Source: Sparassis latifolia (lineage: Eukaryota > Basidiomycota > Agaricomycetes > Polyporales > Sparassidaceae). From it: a DNA stretch of 64,000 bases. Shown here one piece after another: positions 1-11,202 of the stretch. The stretch's first letter is position 1. Each line of letters opens with the position of its first letter. A program made the position numbers and the translations under genes. The stretch lies in assembly GCA_018466975.1 (NCBI GenBank), contig CM031563.1:1860001-1924000 (forward strand). The letters are read 5' to 3'. The notes under the pieces are model-generated. The model ran no database searches. It saw only the letters and a program-made list of their open reading frames with translations, and had not been told where the DNA came from.

Positions 1-190
1 GTCTCGTTGACGGGAGGGGCGGAGGGGCGCGTTTGGATACCCCGGGCCCACTGGTACTTACATGTCTTCTGTCTGGAGAATGCGGCGTGTAGATATAGAG
101 TACGGATACGCGTTTGGGATAATTCGGTTATAGGTTCACTGCCAGGTGGGAGTGTCGACGGTCGTTGCGTGCGATCAGCTGTGCTTTGGT

Positions 191-228
191 CTCTGGTCAA
201 TCGCCGTGAGACCAGTTTCATTGTGCTC
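191..228. repeat. 38-bp perfect direct repeat, copy 1
   Basis: The 38 bases starting CTCTGGTCAATCGCCGTGAG recur exactly at 418-455. Apart from this repeat I see no supportable gene in positions 1-862. Open frames here are short and show no recognisable domain. Confidence 0.85.
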
Positions 229-417
229 TTATCTCCACGGGCATTCGGAGTGGCGCAGATGAGGAAGCATAAAAGAGCCTATAGCCGCTCAGTTGCACTA
301 ATCCTCTCTCTCATTCCTTGTGATGGCTAGTATTGCCGTACGGTCGCGGCTGCATGCTACATTACACCAACAGTCCACGAGCCTGTTGGAGTAGCGTAGC
401 AGGCATCTCCAGAGCTA

Positions 418-455
418 CTCTGGTCAATCGCCGTGAGACCAGTTTCATTGTGCTC
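418..455. repeat. 38-bp perfect direct repeat, copy 2
   Basis: This is the second copy of the repeat at 191-228, in the same orientation, 227 bp downstream. Its function is unknown. It could be the edge of a local duplication. Confidence 0.85.
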
Positions 456-862
456 CTCCTGACGATGTGGCGTCCAAGTCGAAAGTGATCCAATTCTGGG
501 TTAACAGCATTTTATGACCCTATGCAGATGAAAAACAAAAAAGTCGCTCCGTGAAATCACGAATCTGGTACGGAAGCATCCTCGGCGAACGCCCTTCAAT
601 TCAGATCAGCGAACGGAAACATACTGTCGAGCCGTTGTATGAACGATACTCAGAAACTTTCGCAGGAGGCCCGGAAGTACGCGCTGCTGTACAAACTTGT
701 GATTTGGTGGACGAAGAGAATGTACGGTACGGTCCTTAAGCCTTAATGCTACTGATGGTATCCCAAGCTGTTCCTTCGTATCCATTCTATCTACAACCAT
801 TGACGTCAGCACGTTGTCAATATCCTGTGAACGGAGGAGACCCTACAGCACGAAATAATTTG

Positions 863-2376
863 TCAGGAGGAAGTCTCCTCGGTCACATCCTCTTCCGACT
901 TCCCGATTAATTTCTTCGCCTTTTGACCTTTCTCCTCCAGTACCTTCAATACAGCCTCATATGTCTCGTGCGTTAGCTTCTGCGCATCGTCACTTCGCTC
1001 CCGCGACAGCTGTATGAACGTCTTGACTTCAGGAGTCTTCTCCAGGGCCTGCGGCTCGTTATCAGTCCCGCCCCGTTGCAAAGCACATCTCGAAGAGGGA
1101 AACATACGTCTTCTCCACCCGGTACGGTCTTGATCCACTGCTGCAGCGCATCCCATCCTTTCTCGATTGAGCCCCTTCCGTCGTTCTCCGCCTGGCTAGC
1201 TTTCTTCGAGACAAAATTCCTCAGCTCGCGCATCTTCTCCTCATTGCCACTGACACCGGCTTCCGCCGCCTCCCGCACACGCGCTAGCACTTCTTGCGCG
1301 ACGGTACTGCTCCCAGAGCCTGCTGCAATGAACTTGCTCGCATTTTCGTTAAGCAGGTGCTTGATCTCGGGTAGCTTGTCAAGGTAAGGCTCAGCCTGCT
1401 GTACTGCCTTATTCCACGCGTCCTGGGAAGACGTCTCGGCGAGTTTCCCGACGGCCTCTGTCTTAGCTTGGATCAATTCTTTTGCCTGGTTGAGGCGCTC
1501 CGGGCTAAAGCCCTTCGAGAATATGTCTTTCACCTGACGCATTCTCACAGGTAAGCTCGCTGTCACGTTTACTATGATATATAGCGCGTACCTGACACGT
1601 TGTATCGTCAAAGATCTTCTTCGCTTCAGGTCCCATCTTCTCCGCCATGTTCTTGAGTTCATTATATCCTCCGCCGAGTGTCTCGGACACCTGCGGAAAC
1701 TTATCTCCGAGATTCTGCATCACGTCTTGGCCAACCTTCTTCCCCACCCCCTGGAGTTCGCCCATGCGTCGCTTGACAACCTCCAGTACCTTCATTCCGG
1801 TCTCGACATCAGAGCCCTCTTTTCTCTGTTTCAAGATACCTTTGACCTCATCATATGCGTGTCCCAGGATCTTGTCCACTTCACCGCGATGGGTGTCATG
1901 CAGCTCGTCGAGGGAGTCGAATGTCGCGTCGACGTATGAAGACGCACCTGGGATGAACCCTGCGTATAACTTCACTGTGCTCCTCAGGAACGTGAGGACA
2001 TCGTTAGGGTTCTTCGGCGCATTCTCGACAATGGCACGCTTCGTCTTCGCATAGTACTCCTGCACAGCGTTCGAAGCGTCCAGCGCTTGCTTAGCCCCGG
2101 AGAAATGGTACCACACGTAACCTGAAGGGGGTTATTCGACCGAGGTCCTCTGGGACAACCAATTCGAAGGGACGACTTGCCCCCTGCAACGACGACCGTT
2201 CCGCCTGCAACGCCGGCTCCTACATGGCTCCATATAGCAGACGAGGAAGACGATTGTGTGGAAACGGTTGAGTAAGTTTTTGATGCAGTTTGTCTACCTG
2301 CGATGCGACATGTTGCGAGTCGCGCAGAGCTTGCATTAGAGGCACGGACGATGGGGAGTCTCGAGGATGCCAGCAT
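863..2376 (-). CDS. Unrecognised putative mitochondrial protein (445 aa, 4 exons)
   Basis: Exons on the minus strand are 2181-2376, 1592-2121, 1108-1533 and 863-1048. They join in frame to 445 codons plus TGA. Intron 1 (2122-2180) is best read as GC-AG (donor GCAAGT), which joins the first exon to the motif YVWYHFSG near residue 67. The other introns are GT-AG, 58 and 59 nt. The first 45 residues are rich in Ser, Arg and Ala with almost no acidic residues, like a mitochondrial presequence. A Gly/Ala/Val-rich stretch at about 52-66 could cross a membrane. The rest is Lys/Glu-rich and probably helical or coiled coil, ending KSEEDVTEETSS. I do not recognise a named family. Location and topology are inferred from composition only. 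An upstream in-frame ATG at 2445 exists, but the ATG at 2376 gives the better presequence. Confidence 0.75.
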
Positions 2377-2754
2377 GATGATCAGGGTAACAGCAACCAA
2401 AGAGTCTGTCGAGGTGATGGTAGAAGGGGGAAAAGGCGTGTTCATGCATTGTTCCGAAGGTCTGGTTTATGTACACGTCGGAGGGAGTGACATTCACAAA
2501 CGCGCAGAAGAAGGTGGCCGTGTGACGTCAGTGCATACTGAACGCTTTCAAGTTGAACGATCACGTGCAGACCGCGTATAAACTTGGAGGTAGGCTAATC
2601 TCTAATCGCCGTATAGATGAGTAGGCATTGATCGGAGCGATTTCTGTCCTGGATGTGTTGTATCCTAGATTTCTGTAGTGTACTGTGCACGGGTACATAG
2701 CAGAGATCTAGGTGCGACAACCCGGCGTTCCTGAATGGAACCAATGCCGGTAAT

Positions 2755-2786
2755 CTACCTACCTACCTACCTACCTACCTACCTAC
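2755..2786. repeat. (CTAC)8 microsatellite
   Basis: Eight uninterrupted CTAC units lie in the 497-bp gap between the start of the putative mitochondrial gene and the 3' end of the FAD monooxygenase gene. Nothing else supportable is seen in 2377-2873. Confidence 0.95.
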
Positions 2787-2873
2787 CGAGCGGCGACAAA
2801 TAGGGGATTTAGAGAAATGATTTTCGAAGTACACGTATAAGTATCATATGCATTGAGAAACGATGGCATCGAC

Positions 2874-4369
2874 CTAGATCTCGCTCTTTCCTTGCTCGAA
2901 CGGCTCACTGTAAGCCTGCTTGTAACTATCTGCCAGGGTACTGCCGTCCATGTACATCTCGCGAATCACGTCGTTGCGTTTCTTGCACGCCGGCACCCCA
3001 TGCAGTACGCGATTCTCACCCTGCTGCCGTGCCCCCTTGACTAGAGCGGAGGTGCGGGGGATGCGACGTTGCTCGAACTCGGTGAAAATCGTGGAAAGGA
3101 GGGAGGTAGAAGGCGCTTCGCCAGATGGGTTATGTTTCGCCAGAAGTCGCACGAGATGATAGATGTCTTCGAATGCTTGGTTCGCGCCCTGTCCAAGGTG
3201 CTATCAAAATAGAACCATGAGCGGAGATCAACGCGCGAGTAACACCACAGGAGACGCACTGGACTTGTCGGATGAGCAGCATCTCCCAGCAGCACGACCC
3301 TATCCTTGTGCCAGGTCTTCAATTCAGGCCTATCGTACAGTCCATACTGCCCACATATTATGTGAGACTTTCGCAACCAACAAATACGTCGGACATACCT
3401 TGACAATGGTCTTGGCATTAGAGACGAGTTCTCCACCGCCAAATCCCCACTTGTTGAAACGGCTTTCTCTGAATTCCCGTTGACGTTCTTCGTCCATTGC
3501 GCGCCAAGTCTCCTTAGCCTCAGGTTCTTGCAAAGTGACGCTGCATCCAACTGTGAGTTCACCTCCGTTACAAATGGATAAGTACTCACGCCCAAGATGT
3601 CTGCTTTTCGTTGACCTGATAGAAGACCATGTGTGCGCCATTGCCGTATATATTTGTAACCCCAGGACGGTTCAGGTACGCCTTAGGGGTCGGAGATGAG
3701 CCGCCAGTCTAATGTAGCATGGCACTCAGACGGCGTACTGATGTCAGAAGCGTTTGAGACAAACCTGTGTGAGGCCCGTAAAATCGGCTTTCTCCTCGCC
3801 AAACAGGCTGATGCGAGTATTGCTGTGCAGTCCATCGCAGCCGACGACAAAGCTGGCGGTGTCAGTCTTGCCATTTGCGAAAGCTAGTTCGACACTGTCC
3901 TCAGACTGCGTGAGCCCGACAACTTGGTGTCCCCAGACAATCTGCACGCCGTGGCTTTCTGCTTCCTCAACAAGAGTGCGGCAGAACGTGGCACGATGCA
4001 CACCGAGCACACACATGCCCGGACCGACAAGCTCTGGTAACATCGAGGGCGCGTCAGTCTCCGCGAGGAGGCCTTCGTCTTCCGAAAGGGAGGAACAGAA
4101 GAAGAGATTCTTGAGCTGCAAGCCAACAATCTTGGCGCAGAAGCCTGGAATTAACGATAGAACGCGCAGGCCATTCGGTTGCAAACTACGGACTGTTCTT
4201 AGATACATAAAGATCACAACCAAAAAACGTACCACATCGAGAGTCCCTGTTCGGTAGGTTTCTCGAGTCGTTCATATACGACCGGCTCGTAACCTTTTCC
4301 CTTCAGGAATATGGCTAGGACAGGCCCGGCGATTCCGCATCCAGCGATGATAACTTTGGTTTTCGACAT
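2874..4369 (-). CDS. FAD-dependent monooxygenase, salicylate/kynurenine hydroxylase-like (410 aa, 6 exons)
   Basis: Exons on the minus strand are 4233-4369, 3765-4185, 3590-3708, 3399-3540, 3260-3346 and 2874-3200. They total 411 codons including the stop. The product is a class A flavoprotein monooxygenase: family members hydroxylate (often aromatic) substrates using NAD(P)H and O2. Visible motifs in order are the Rossmann FAD-binding GCGIAG at residues 10-15, the family DG motif in GCDGLHSNTR near 163, and the second FAD motif GDAAHPTSP near 294-302, followed across an intron by HLGQGANQAFED. Length is normal for the family. No signal peptide is seen, so it is probably cytosolic. All introns are GT-AG, 47-59 nt. 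Substrate cannot be read from sequence. No pathway partner lies next to it. Confidence 0.9.
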
Positions 4370-4804
4370 CTTCAGATACGATAGCGAAACAACTTGATGA
4401 TCATCTCTACTCAGGTAGGTGCTGGTTATATAGTATCCAGATGGTCACAGGGGTTCCAGATGCACGGCCGGCAGTCTTCTCTACAGAGTTCGCGTCCGAC
4501 TCGACATCGGATATCAAGCTCAAGGCAGTGAGTCGTCAGGCGCGAAATTCCGGACCCTAGCCGCTGGAGTATTAGCTGTGACTAGAGGACATTGTAACAA
4601 GCACCTGTGCACTGAGATCTGGCGTATGAGTTAACGTCACGGCGTTTCCAGTCAAAGGAGCGCGTACCAGTTTCACCGGAAAAGTCCAAAACCCCAAGCT
4701 TCCTCAGTTAACTGGTTCATCACCTGGTCGTCTTAATTGAAGGAAAAATTTGACTGGAAGCAACGATTGCCTCTGATTGACTCCGCCTCACGATGGGAAC
4801 CACA
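4370..4804. other. Intergenic, no gene seen
   Basis: This is the upstream region of the FAD monooxygenase. A TATATAG-like stretch lies near 4428-4434, about 60 bp upstream of its ATG, and could be a core promoter. The rest up to the inverted repeat has no supportable feature. Confidence 0.4.
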
Positions 4805-5227
4805 TAGTCTCCCAAAAGGGCTGCTCAATTCTTCTGGTTCATTTCGAGCGGGTTCATTTGGCCTGAGCCTCGAGGCAGGCCGAGACATCCGAGACCATGC
4901 CGAGGGATGCCATGAGATCTGCCGATCTGGAGTGCTCCGGGTTGCTGGTCGCCTCTCAGTATTTAGGCATTTTCTTGTGGCTCTGTTACATCTAAAGAAA
5001 TGTGATTTTGAAGACTACTTCCTCAGAATCTTCTCAGAATAAAGTAGAGACTTTCAAGCAAACTATTCTACTGTCTCTACTGCCCGGCAAGCCGGAGCAC
5101 TCCACATCGGCAGATCTCGTGGCATCCCTCGGCATGGTCTCGGATCTCTCGGCCTGCCTCGAGGCTCAGGCCAAATGAACCCGCTCGAAATGAACCAGAA
5201 GAATTGAGCAGCCCTAAAGGCAGACTA
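4805..5227. repeat. Long near-perfect inverted repeat (hairpin element)
   Basis: Arms at about 4805-4950 and 5081-5227 are reverse complements over roughly 130-145 bp with few mismatches, separated by about 130 bp. The outermost bases read TAGTCT on the left and AGACTA on the right, compatible with insertion at a TA dinucleotide. No coding capacity is seen. The structure fits a foldback/MITE-type element or an inverted duplication. Confidence 0.85.
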
Positions 5228-5704
5228 CAAAATCAGTCCTATGAGAGGTGGGAGGGACGGACTAATATAGGTCTGCTTTCAAACGCGCCCCTTTAGCCGT
5301 TGCTCGCCATTTCACTCGTGAACGATGCCGAAGCAATGCCGAGGATTCCGGCCGTGTTGCCGGCCGCGGGTTCCTGCCGGAGGCAGTGGCTTTTGGGTAC
5401 ATAGCTGCATCGCGTTAACGCATTCTTGACGCAGTCGTTCGTGTACGCCACCGCGAAATATGCACCCGTATCTCAGTCGTGTCGGTAATGAGCCCTCTAT
5501 GCCAGTCCCTGGCTACTCATCCACACAGGCACTCCTTGTATCCCTAGTGTGAGAGAAAAGTTGCAGTCCCGCCTAACATTCATCACCTCAGACACCCAAA
5601 TCTTGGAGTGAACCACGTAGAGACCCATGAATAACGGTAGAGCGATCAATTAGAATGAAATTATACGACAGGGAGGATGCCGCCTCTCCCATGGAGGCAA
5701 CGCG
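5228..5704. other. Intergenic, no gene seen
   Basis: I find no long frame, repeat or RNA gene I can support between the palindrome and the next MITE. Confidence 0.4.
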
Positions 5705-6051
5705 AGGACCCTGGGTAATCACCACAAAGGTCGTCGCCAAATCCGGACAGATTTTTGCGAAAATCGATCTCACGCCGTCGTCATGTCCGGACAAATGGAC
5801 CCCCTAAGGACCATGTAGCCGTCGTACTATCCGGACATGGAACTGTTCTGGGGCAAAAATTGCCGGAAAATCGCCGGAAAAAGCCGAAAAAGGCTAAAAA
5901 TAGCCACAAATTGCGTAAAATGGACGTCCCCAGAGCGAGGATGTCGCTATTTCCGGACAAAAAACTCCCTAAACCGGCGAAAAATGGGCCGGACAGATTT
6001 TTGTAAATTGGGGTTTTGGCGACGACCTTTGGGGGGATTATCCAGGATCCT
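5705..6051. mobile_element. 347-bp MITE, 8-bp target duplication, hAT-like
   Basis: Terminal inverted repeats of about 37 bp start AGGACCCTGG on the left and match the reverse complement of the right end AGGATCCTGG with a few mismatches. The flanks GCAACGCG (5697-5704) and GCAATGCG (6052-6059) are an 8-bp target duplication with one C/T difference. Four or more copies of the palindromic motif TCCGGACA occur inside. There is no transposase, so the element is non-autonomous. Eight-base duplications are typical of hAT elements among others. The AGGACCC terminus and the internal motif are shared with the larger element at 27163-28618. Confidence 0.85.
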
Positions 6052-6637
6052 GCAATGCGTCGCGCTCTACAAGATCGACACGACGCGTTTCGGAGATCAA
6101 CCTGCTTTTGTAACTCCGAAATGAAAACAGACTAGGAACCACACTATGCCCGCACCATAGTGGCACATCGGCCAGAAATGCTGTCTGATAGAATGGCAAA
6201 GACCTCAACTTTTCTGTACTCGTTCTGAGGACACAGGCTTTGTTGTAGTCATAGATCAATTATTGGTCCTATTCGACCGTGACAGCATTGACATTTTCGG
6301 CACAAGATTCTCCATGTATCAAGACCGTCACGGACGGTCGTGTCGCAAGGTCCGGGTGATGCGCCCAGACCAAAATTGGGATTTGTGCCGTGGCTGCTCA
6401 TCATGTCTCCAAAATGAGCTGGATTATAGGGCTATCACCCTCGATTCGAGTCGCCATTTTTGCTGACAAAAATTGAGTATATAGATACTCCACCAAACGT
6501 TCGCAAACTGTGTTGGGCGTGCACAGCAATTCCCTTGCGTGCTTGCTTATGAGCCAGAGCGGATGCTCAAATACCCTGGTAGCGCGTCTCAAGCTTCATT
6601 TCCACACTTCGCGCTCCACTCGTATCGCACTCTAATC
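6052..6637. other. Intergenic, no gene seen
   Basis: Only short frames are present. A GTATATAGATA stretch at about 6476-6486 lies about 155 bp before the protease pseudogene ATG and could be its old core promoter. Confidence 0.35.
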
Positions 6638-8643
6638 ATGGCCTTTGGTTCTCTGCTCTAAACTCTTGTGCTGGCCCTCGCGATTACCGCAAGCCCGGTT
6701 GCGATCCCTCCGAGCAACTTCGTGTCGCTTCCGCTGACTAGACGCTTCAGTGCCACTGGCATCGTTAATCTACTCCAAAGGGATCAGGTTCGTGGTGCCA
6801 CCCTCAAGGCCAACGGCCAAGCAAGATTGCAGGGCCGTGCAGGCAGTGTTGCCGCCACGAACGCTGCCGAGGACTATACCGTCGAGGTAGAAATTTCATG
6901 TGTCATTCCACATTCATCTCTGACACGTGTTACGTGCGCTTTAGGTCAACATCGGCTCTCCGGGCACCTCTTGTGAGTATACTGCATGGACTCTCTGGAC
7001 CGTCAAGCTCACGTTATCCGACAGACACTCTCTCGGTCGACACCGGCTCTTTCAACACGTGGGTCGGTGCGGGCAAGTTGTTCGTGTCCTCTTCCTCCAC
7101 TGTTGATACCGGCGATAGTGTGGTAAGTCTGCGTATATGCTATGAGGCTAGTTGCGCTGAGAGCCGACCCCTTCAGTTTGTTTCCTACGGCTCGGGCTAC
7201 TTCGAAGGTCTGTGACTTCCGTTAAAGCGAAACCTCACTGCCACTCAAAGCTATGCATGACAGGTACCGAGTATGATCCCTGGGCAACAGGTTGACAATC
7301 ACCAAGCAGTCCTTCGGCGTCGCATCCCACGCTCAAGGATTTGCCGGTGTTGACGGTATCATTGGGTAAGATTCTGAGGTCGCTCAGAAAGCACTAGCAT
7401 TGATTCATGTTCCTAGTGTTGGCCCTGTAGATCTGACTGAGGGCAGATTCGGAAACTCAGACACGGTTCCCACTGGTGTGGCTGCTTGTCAGTCTGAACC
7501 GCTACCCTTGATGACTTCTCTGTGCTAGTCACCGACAACCTTTGCTCTCATGAAGTCATATCCGAGCACCTTATCGCGGTCTCGTTTGAGCCCACGAATG
7601 GTGAGCCCACCTTTGGTGGAACCAACTCCTCGAAATACACCGGTCCCATCGCTTACACGTAAGTGCACTGACCTTCCCGAAAAATCAGCTCACACGTGTC
7701 CTACAGGTCTCTCACGATCACTTCTCCTGCTTCCTACTATTGGGGCATCGATGAATTGATCGCCTATGGCTTCGAGACCATCTTAGGCAATACCGCTGGT
7801 ATCGTCGACACTGGTACCACCCTCATCCTCATTGCTAGTGGTAAGTGTTTTCTATAACCCGAGCGAGCCCTGTTAATATCTTCTGCACAGACGCCTACAG
7901 CGCGTACCAGATTGCTACAGGCGCAATCGAGGATGATAATACCGGTCTACTGGATGACTTTCCGTAACATTTAGAACCAACTTTTCTAGATTTTGCGAGT
8001 TCCAACCGGAGCGTAAAAGCGTGACCCGCCCGTGACCAAGGGTGACAATCAACCGTTAGACCGGCCCAAGTGAGCGGGACGGGCGCCAACGCCTCTGATG
8101 TACGTCTGGAGAGGGTGTCGACCCCCTCTCCAGATTGGCCTGTCTGGAGAGCATTTGGTGCAATCGACTCAAGATGGGCGGAGATTCGGCTATCCGGGAC
8201 ATTTCCCGGAACTCCGCTCAGTCACGGTTGTGATTCCTTTCTATGGCAGGTGGTTCGGGCGCCTACAGGGCGTTTAGCAGTCTGGAACGCAAAATCTAGA
8301 AAAGTCGTATCTAAACTGCGTTACGGAAAGTCACCCACTATGCGTTACATCGTCCCAGTACAGCAATCTCAAGACCTGCCAACGCCCAGATCTGGCCGGT
8401 ACGTCCCCGGGGCTTCTGTGCCTTGCTGACAGCTGCTGCCCGTAGCGCTCGCTGAACATCGCCATTGGTGGCTCCTCGAGCGATATATACCTCGTCGTCA
8501 GCAACATCGGCAGCCCTTTCGGTGAGGGCTTCCACTTCATCAACGCCTACACCTTCCTGGAGTGGTTCTACTCTGCGTTGTACCCTGGCAACAGCCGCGT
8601 TGGCTTCCCGACGACTTCATACACGGATGCTACGACCAACTAG
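6638..8643 (+). pseudogene. Secreted aspartic protease (polyporopepsin-like), disrupted
   Basis: The reading frame begins at ATG 6638, but codon 8 is TAA inside what would be the signal peptide. The propeptide and mature enzyme follow over several short GT-AG introns. The first catalytic motif is DTGSFNTW and the second is DTGTTL, so both catalytic aspartates survive. A frameshift lies in the exon near 7263-7300. The C-terminal part (after about 7954) is interrupted by a 379-bp MITE. The frame resumes at about 8340 as NAQIWP, then IGGSSSDIYLV, and ends in TDATTN before TAG at 8641. In live relatives this pepsin-family enzyme is secreted and digests protein at acid pH. This copy cannot be made as an intact product. 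Confidence 0.9.
7955..8333. mobile_element. 379-bp MITE inside the protease pseudogene
   Basis: The left end TGACTTTCCGTAAC and the reverse complement of the right end are identical for 14 bases. The match resumes after a small gap through ACTTTTCTAGATTTTGCG, giving terminal inverted repeats of about 50 bp. The middle holds a second stem, CTGGAGAGGG with CCCTCTCCAG, around 8107-8134. No coding capacity is seen. The target duplication is not clear. It lies within the last third of the protease coding sequence. Confidence 0.85.
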
Positions 8644-9174
8644 GCACTAAGCTGTGGTGCAATGGCTCCTGCAGAGGGCGAAAACTAGGGCAAAAAGTAA
8701 CTATCTAGGTTTAGACCTGCTTCGCGAGTGTTTTCCGTGCGATTTTGGTGCAGTTGGGATTTGAGGGTGTATACCATTATCCGGACTGCCGAGCCTGTCG
8801 CCTTCTGGATTCGAGACACCGGGCCAAGTACCGCTCAGCTGTTGTGTCGGGTGAGCAATGGAACAGTAATTCGTGGTATTAGGTAGGACAGTCACTTCGT
8901 CTACTGATTGCTGCATCCCATCCGATGCGTGCTACAGCTCGCATTCCAGTCATTCATGAACGTCCGCCACGCCAGGAGCAGTTGATCAGACGTGACGCCT
9001 TACATAACTGAATAATGATGACAGTTAGCTGCGATCTCTTCGGAGTCGCACCTGCAGACCTATTTTCGTCGAACAGGGATTCCCCTCGTCCCGGAGGCGT
9101 GTTAGACGCGTCACGATAGTCATTCGGAGCCCTGTAGATAGTGACTGTGCATTGAGCGCTTGCATGTGGCACTC
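8644..9174. other. Intergenic, no gene seen
   Basis: No frame or repeat I can support is present between the protease pseudogene and the uL11 pseudogene. Confidence 0.35.
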
Positions 9175-9580
9175 GGGTTGGGTGAACGGCGACTATCCAA
9201 AACCGTCAAGCCCGGGTTGACGTCGTACAAGGCTTCCGCGTCCTCCCTTGCAATTGTCATCGAGGCTCTCAAGGGTGTGCTTTTCTACATAATTATGTGC
9301 TTGTCAATGTCTCATGACTACGTCCATTCAGAGCCCCATGAGACCGCAAGAAGGAGAAGAACACCAAGTACTGGGGTAACATTACTTTCGATGAGATTGC
9401 GAGGACGACGATGCAGTCCAAGTCCCTTGCGAGGACACTACTAGCCTTCAAAGCTTCACTGCTAGCAAACGGCGTGAAAGAGATTCTGGGGACTGCTCAG
9501 AGTATTGGATACACAATCGATGGCCAGCTCACGCGTCATGACGCGATTAACTCCGGGGGGATTGAGGTAGAGCTGAGTGG
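9175..9580 (+). pseudogene. 60S ribosomal protein uL11 (RPL12) pseudogene fragment
   Basis: Pieces of uL11 are readable on the plus strand in shifting frames: SSLAIVIEALK near 9240, then after an intron-like GTGTGC...CATTCAG block (about 9274-9331), RKKEKNTKYWGNITFDEIA, then MQSKSLARTL near 9411 and VKEILGTAQSIGYTIDG near 9475-9525, then INSGGIEVE. These match the central and C-terminal parts of eukaryotic uL11. Frame changes and a spacer between ARTL and VKEIL show it is dead. Because an intron is still present it arose by DNA duplication, not by retrocopying. It abuts the secreted-protein tandem array. Confidence 0.8.
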
Positions 9581-11113
9581 ACCGTCAGTGACACGCTGCA
9601 CCTTTGTTTTGCTCCATATGTCACGTTCAGCATCGCACGTCGCGAAGCATCCGTTGAGTCCTGTGACTCGATTGCACTATTTATCGTTCACCTGGCGGCC
9701 CGTAAGATACGCGCCCACATGGGTGGTCCGCACCCAACTACGATTCTCTCTGAGTTTAGTCCACCTCTACCTCTACGCGTCCAGTCAACGATGATATACT
9801 ACTGGTCACACGTGGTTCGCCCACTCTCGTCAGTGCTGAATACTGGCAGACCATCCCTAGAGGAAAGATGTAATTTGCGTATGCCTTGGCAGCACTCCAA
9901 CGACCGTTAGGTGAGGTGTAGGCGTTGGCGTCCGCAGGATATTGCTGTTCCACCATCTCACAGTGTCTGAGCTGTGGGCATTTGCGAGGCGCCTCTGAGG
10001 CAGCCGCGGTTAACTATTTCTGTTTGGCTACGCGCGCGTGGTCCACGAACTGATGCGTCAAGGCCAACGGGTTACACTTACTCAATAAACTCAGGACATT
10101 GGAACCTACCTTTTGATTATCTGCCACCAGTCCGTCGGAGCACATGCACCGTATATCCGAATTATTCCCAAAAAATAATGCCCACCACAGTCGCTTTCCC
10201 CACGACATACATTGGTTAGTCTGAACAACAAGTAGAAAAAAATACTCGGATGTCGATACTGCTTGTATATATGCTCTCGACTATGGCAAGGAACGAGCAG
10301 GCGGTGGACGATGATTCTTCCATCATTCTGACCGCTAAGCGGGACTTGCCGGCGACGGTCTGCTTCTCTCCATTGAAAGCTCATGACCAACTCCTCGCAT
10401 TCATTGCTCACCAGGTACCACTTTTGGAGAATACGTATTACTTGGCAGTCCCCTTGTCAAGGCCTCCCGGCTACATGTGACGAGATACTCCCAATCTGTG
10501 TAAGTCGGTGCTTGTAAAGGATTAACACTGATGATGATTGACCCCCGCTGAGCAGCAGTAGGCGCACCAGAGCAACCTCAAACGTCGAACAGCCTGCACT
10601 ACTTCACTCAAAGTGTGAGATGTTATAGAAGGCTGTCAACCTGACTGCAATTTCACGCTGCAGGCACAACACACGAGACGAAGGGAGTAGCAATGTTCAG
10701 GTACGTCCTGGCTAAACTGTCGTTCCCTTGTAGGAGAATCTGTCATGTTCTCGGGATAGGTCTAACACGCTGTCGGCGGAATAAATTCACAATTTCAGAG
10801 CATTCTTGTTTCTTGTTTTCAAAATTCACAGGTGTACATTTCCTGAAACTGTGCAGCATCTGCAAGTGCAACAACTGGCTGAACCGCACTGTGCAAATTA
10901 ACAATGCGGGGGTAGAGCAAATTTCTATGACTCAGTTAGCCCCTTAATGTCCATTGGATCCGTTTGTTTGGCGATGTCATCTACGACATTATCTGTGATC
11001 TGGAGCGCGAACGGTGCCCTGTTGTATCATGATGCTCATATCACGAGTGCCTCACTCTGCATCCAGACACCGATGACCACGGTGTATGAGGACTTACGCG
11101 CTAGTGTTCCTTC

Positions 11114-11120
11114 TATAAAG
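11114..11120 (+). promoter_or_regulatory. TATA box of secreted protein gene 1
   Basis: TATAAAG lies 89 bp upstream of the ATG. The same box lies 89 bp upstream in copy 2 and as TATAAAA 87 bp upstream in copy 4. It is missing in dead copy 3. Confidence 0.7.
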
Positions 11121-11202
11121 GCGGGCCCACAGTCGCCCTTTGTTCCTCAGAGTCGACATTGTCTCTTGCCTGCATCCCCAGCTCTCCTGCACAATCATAG
11201 AC

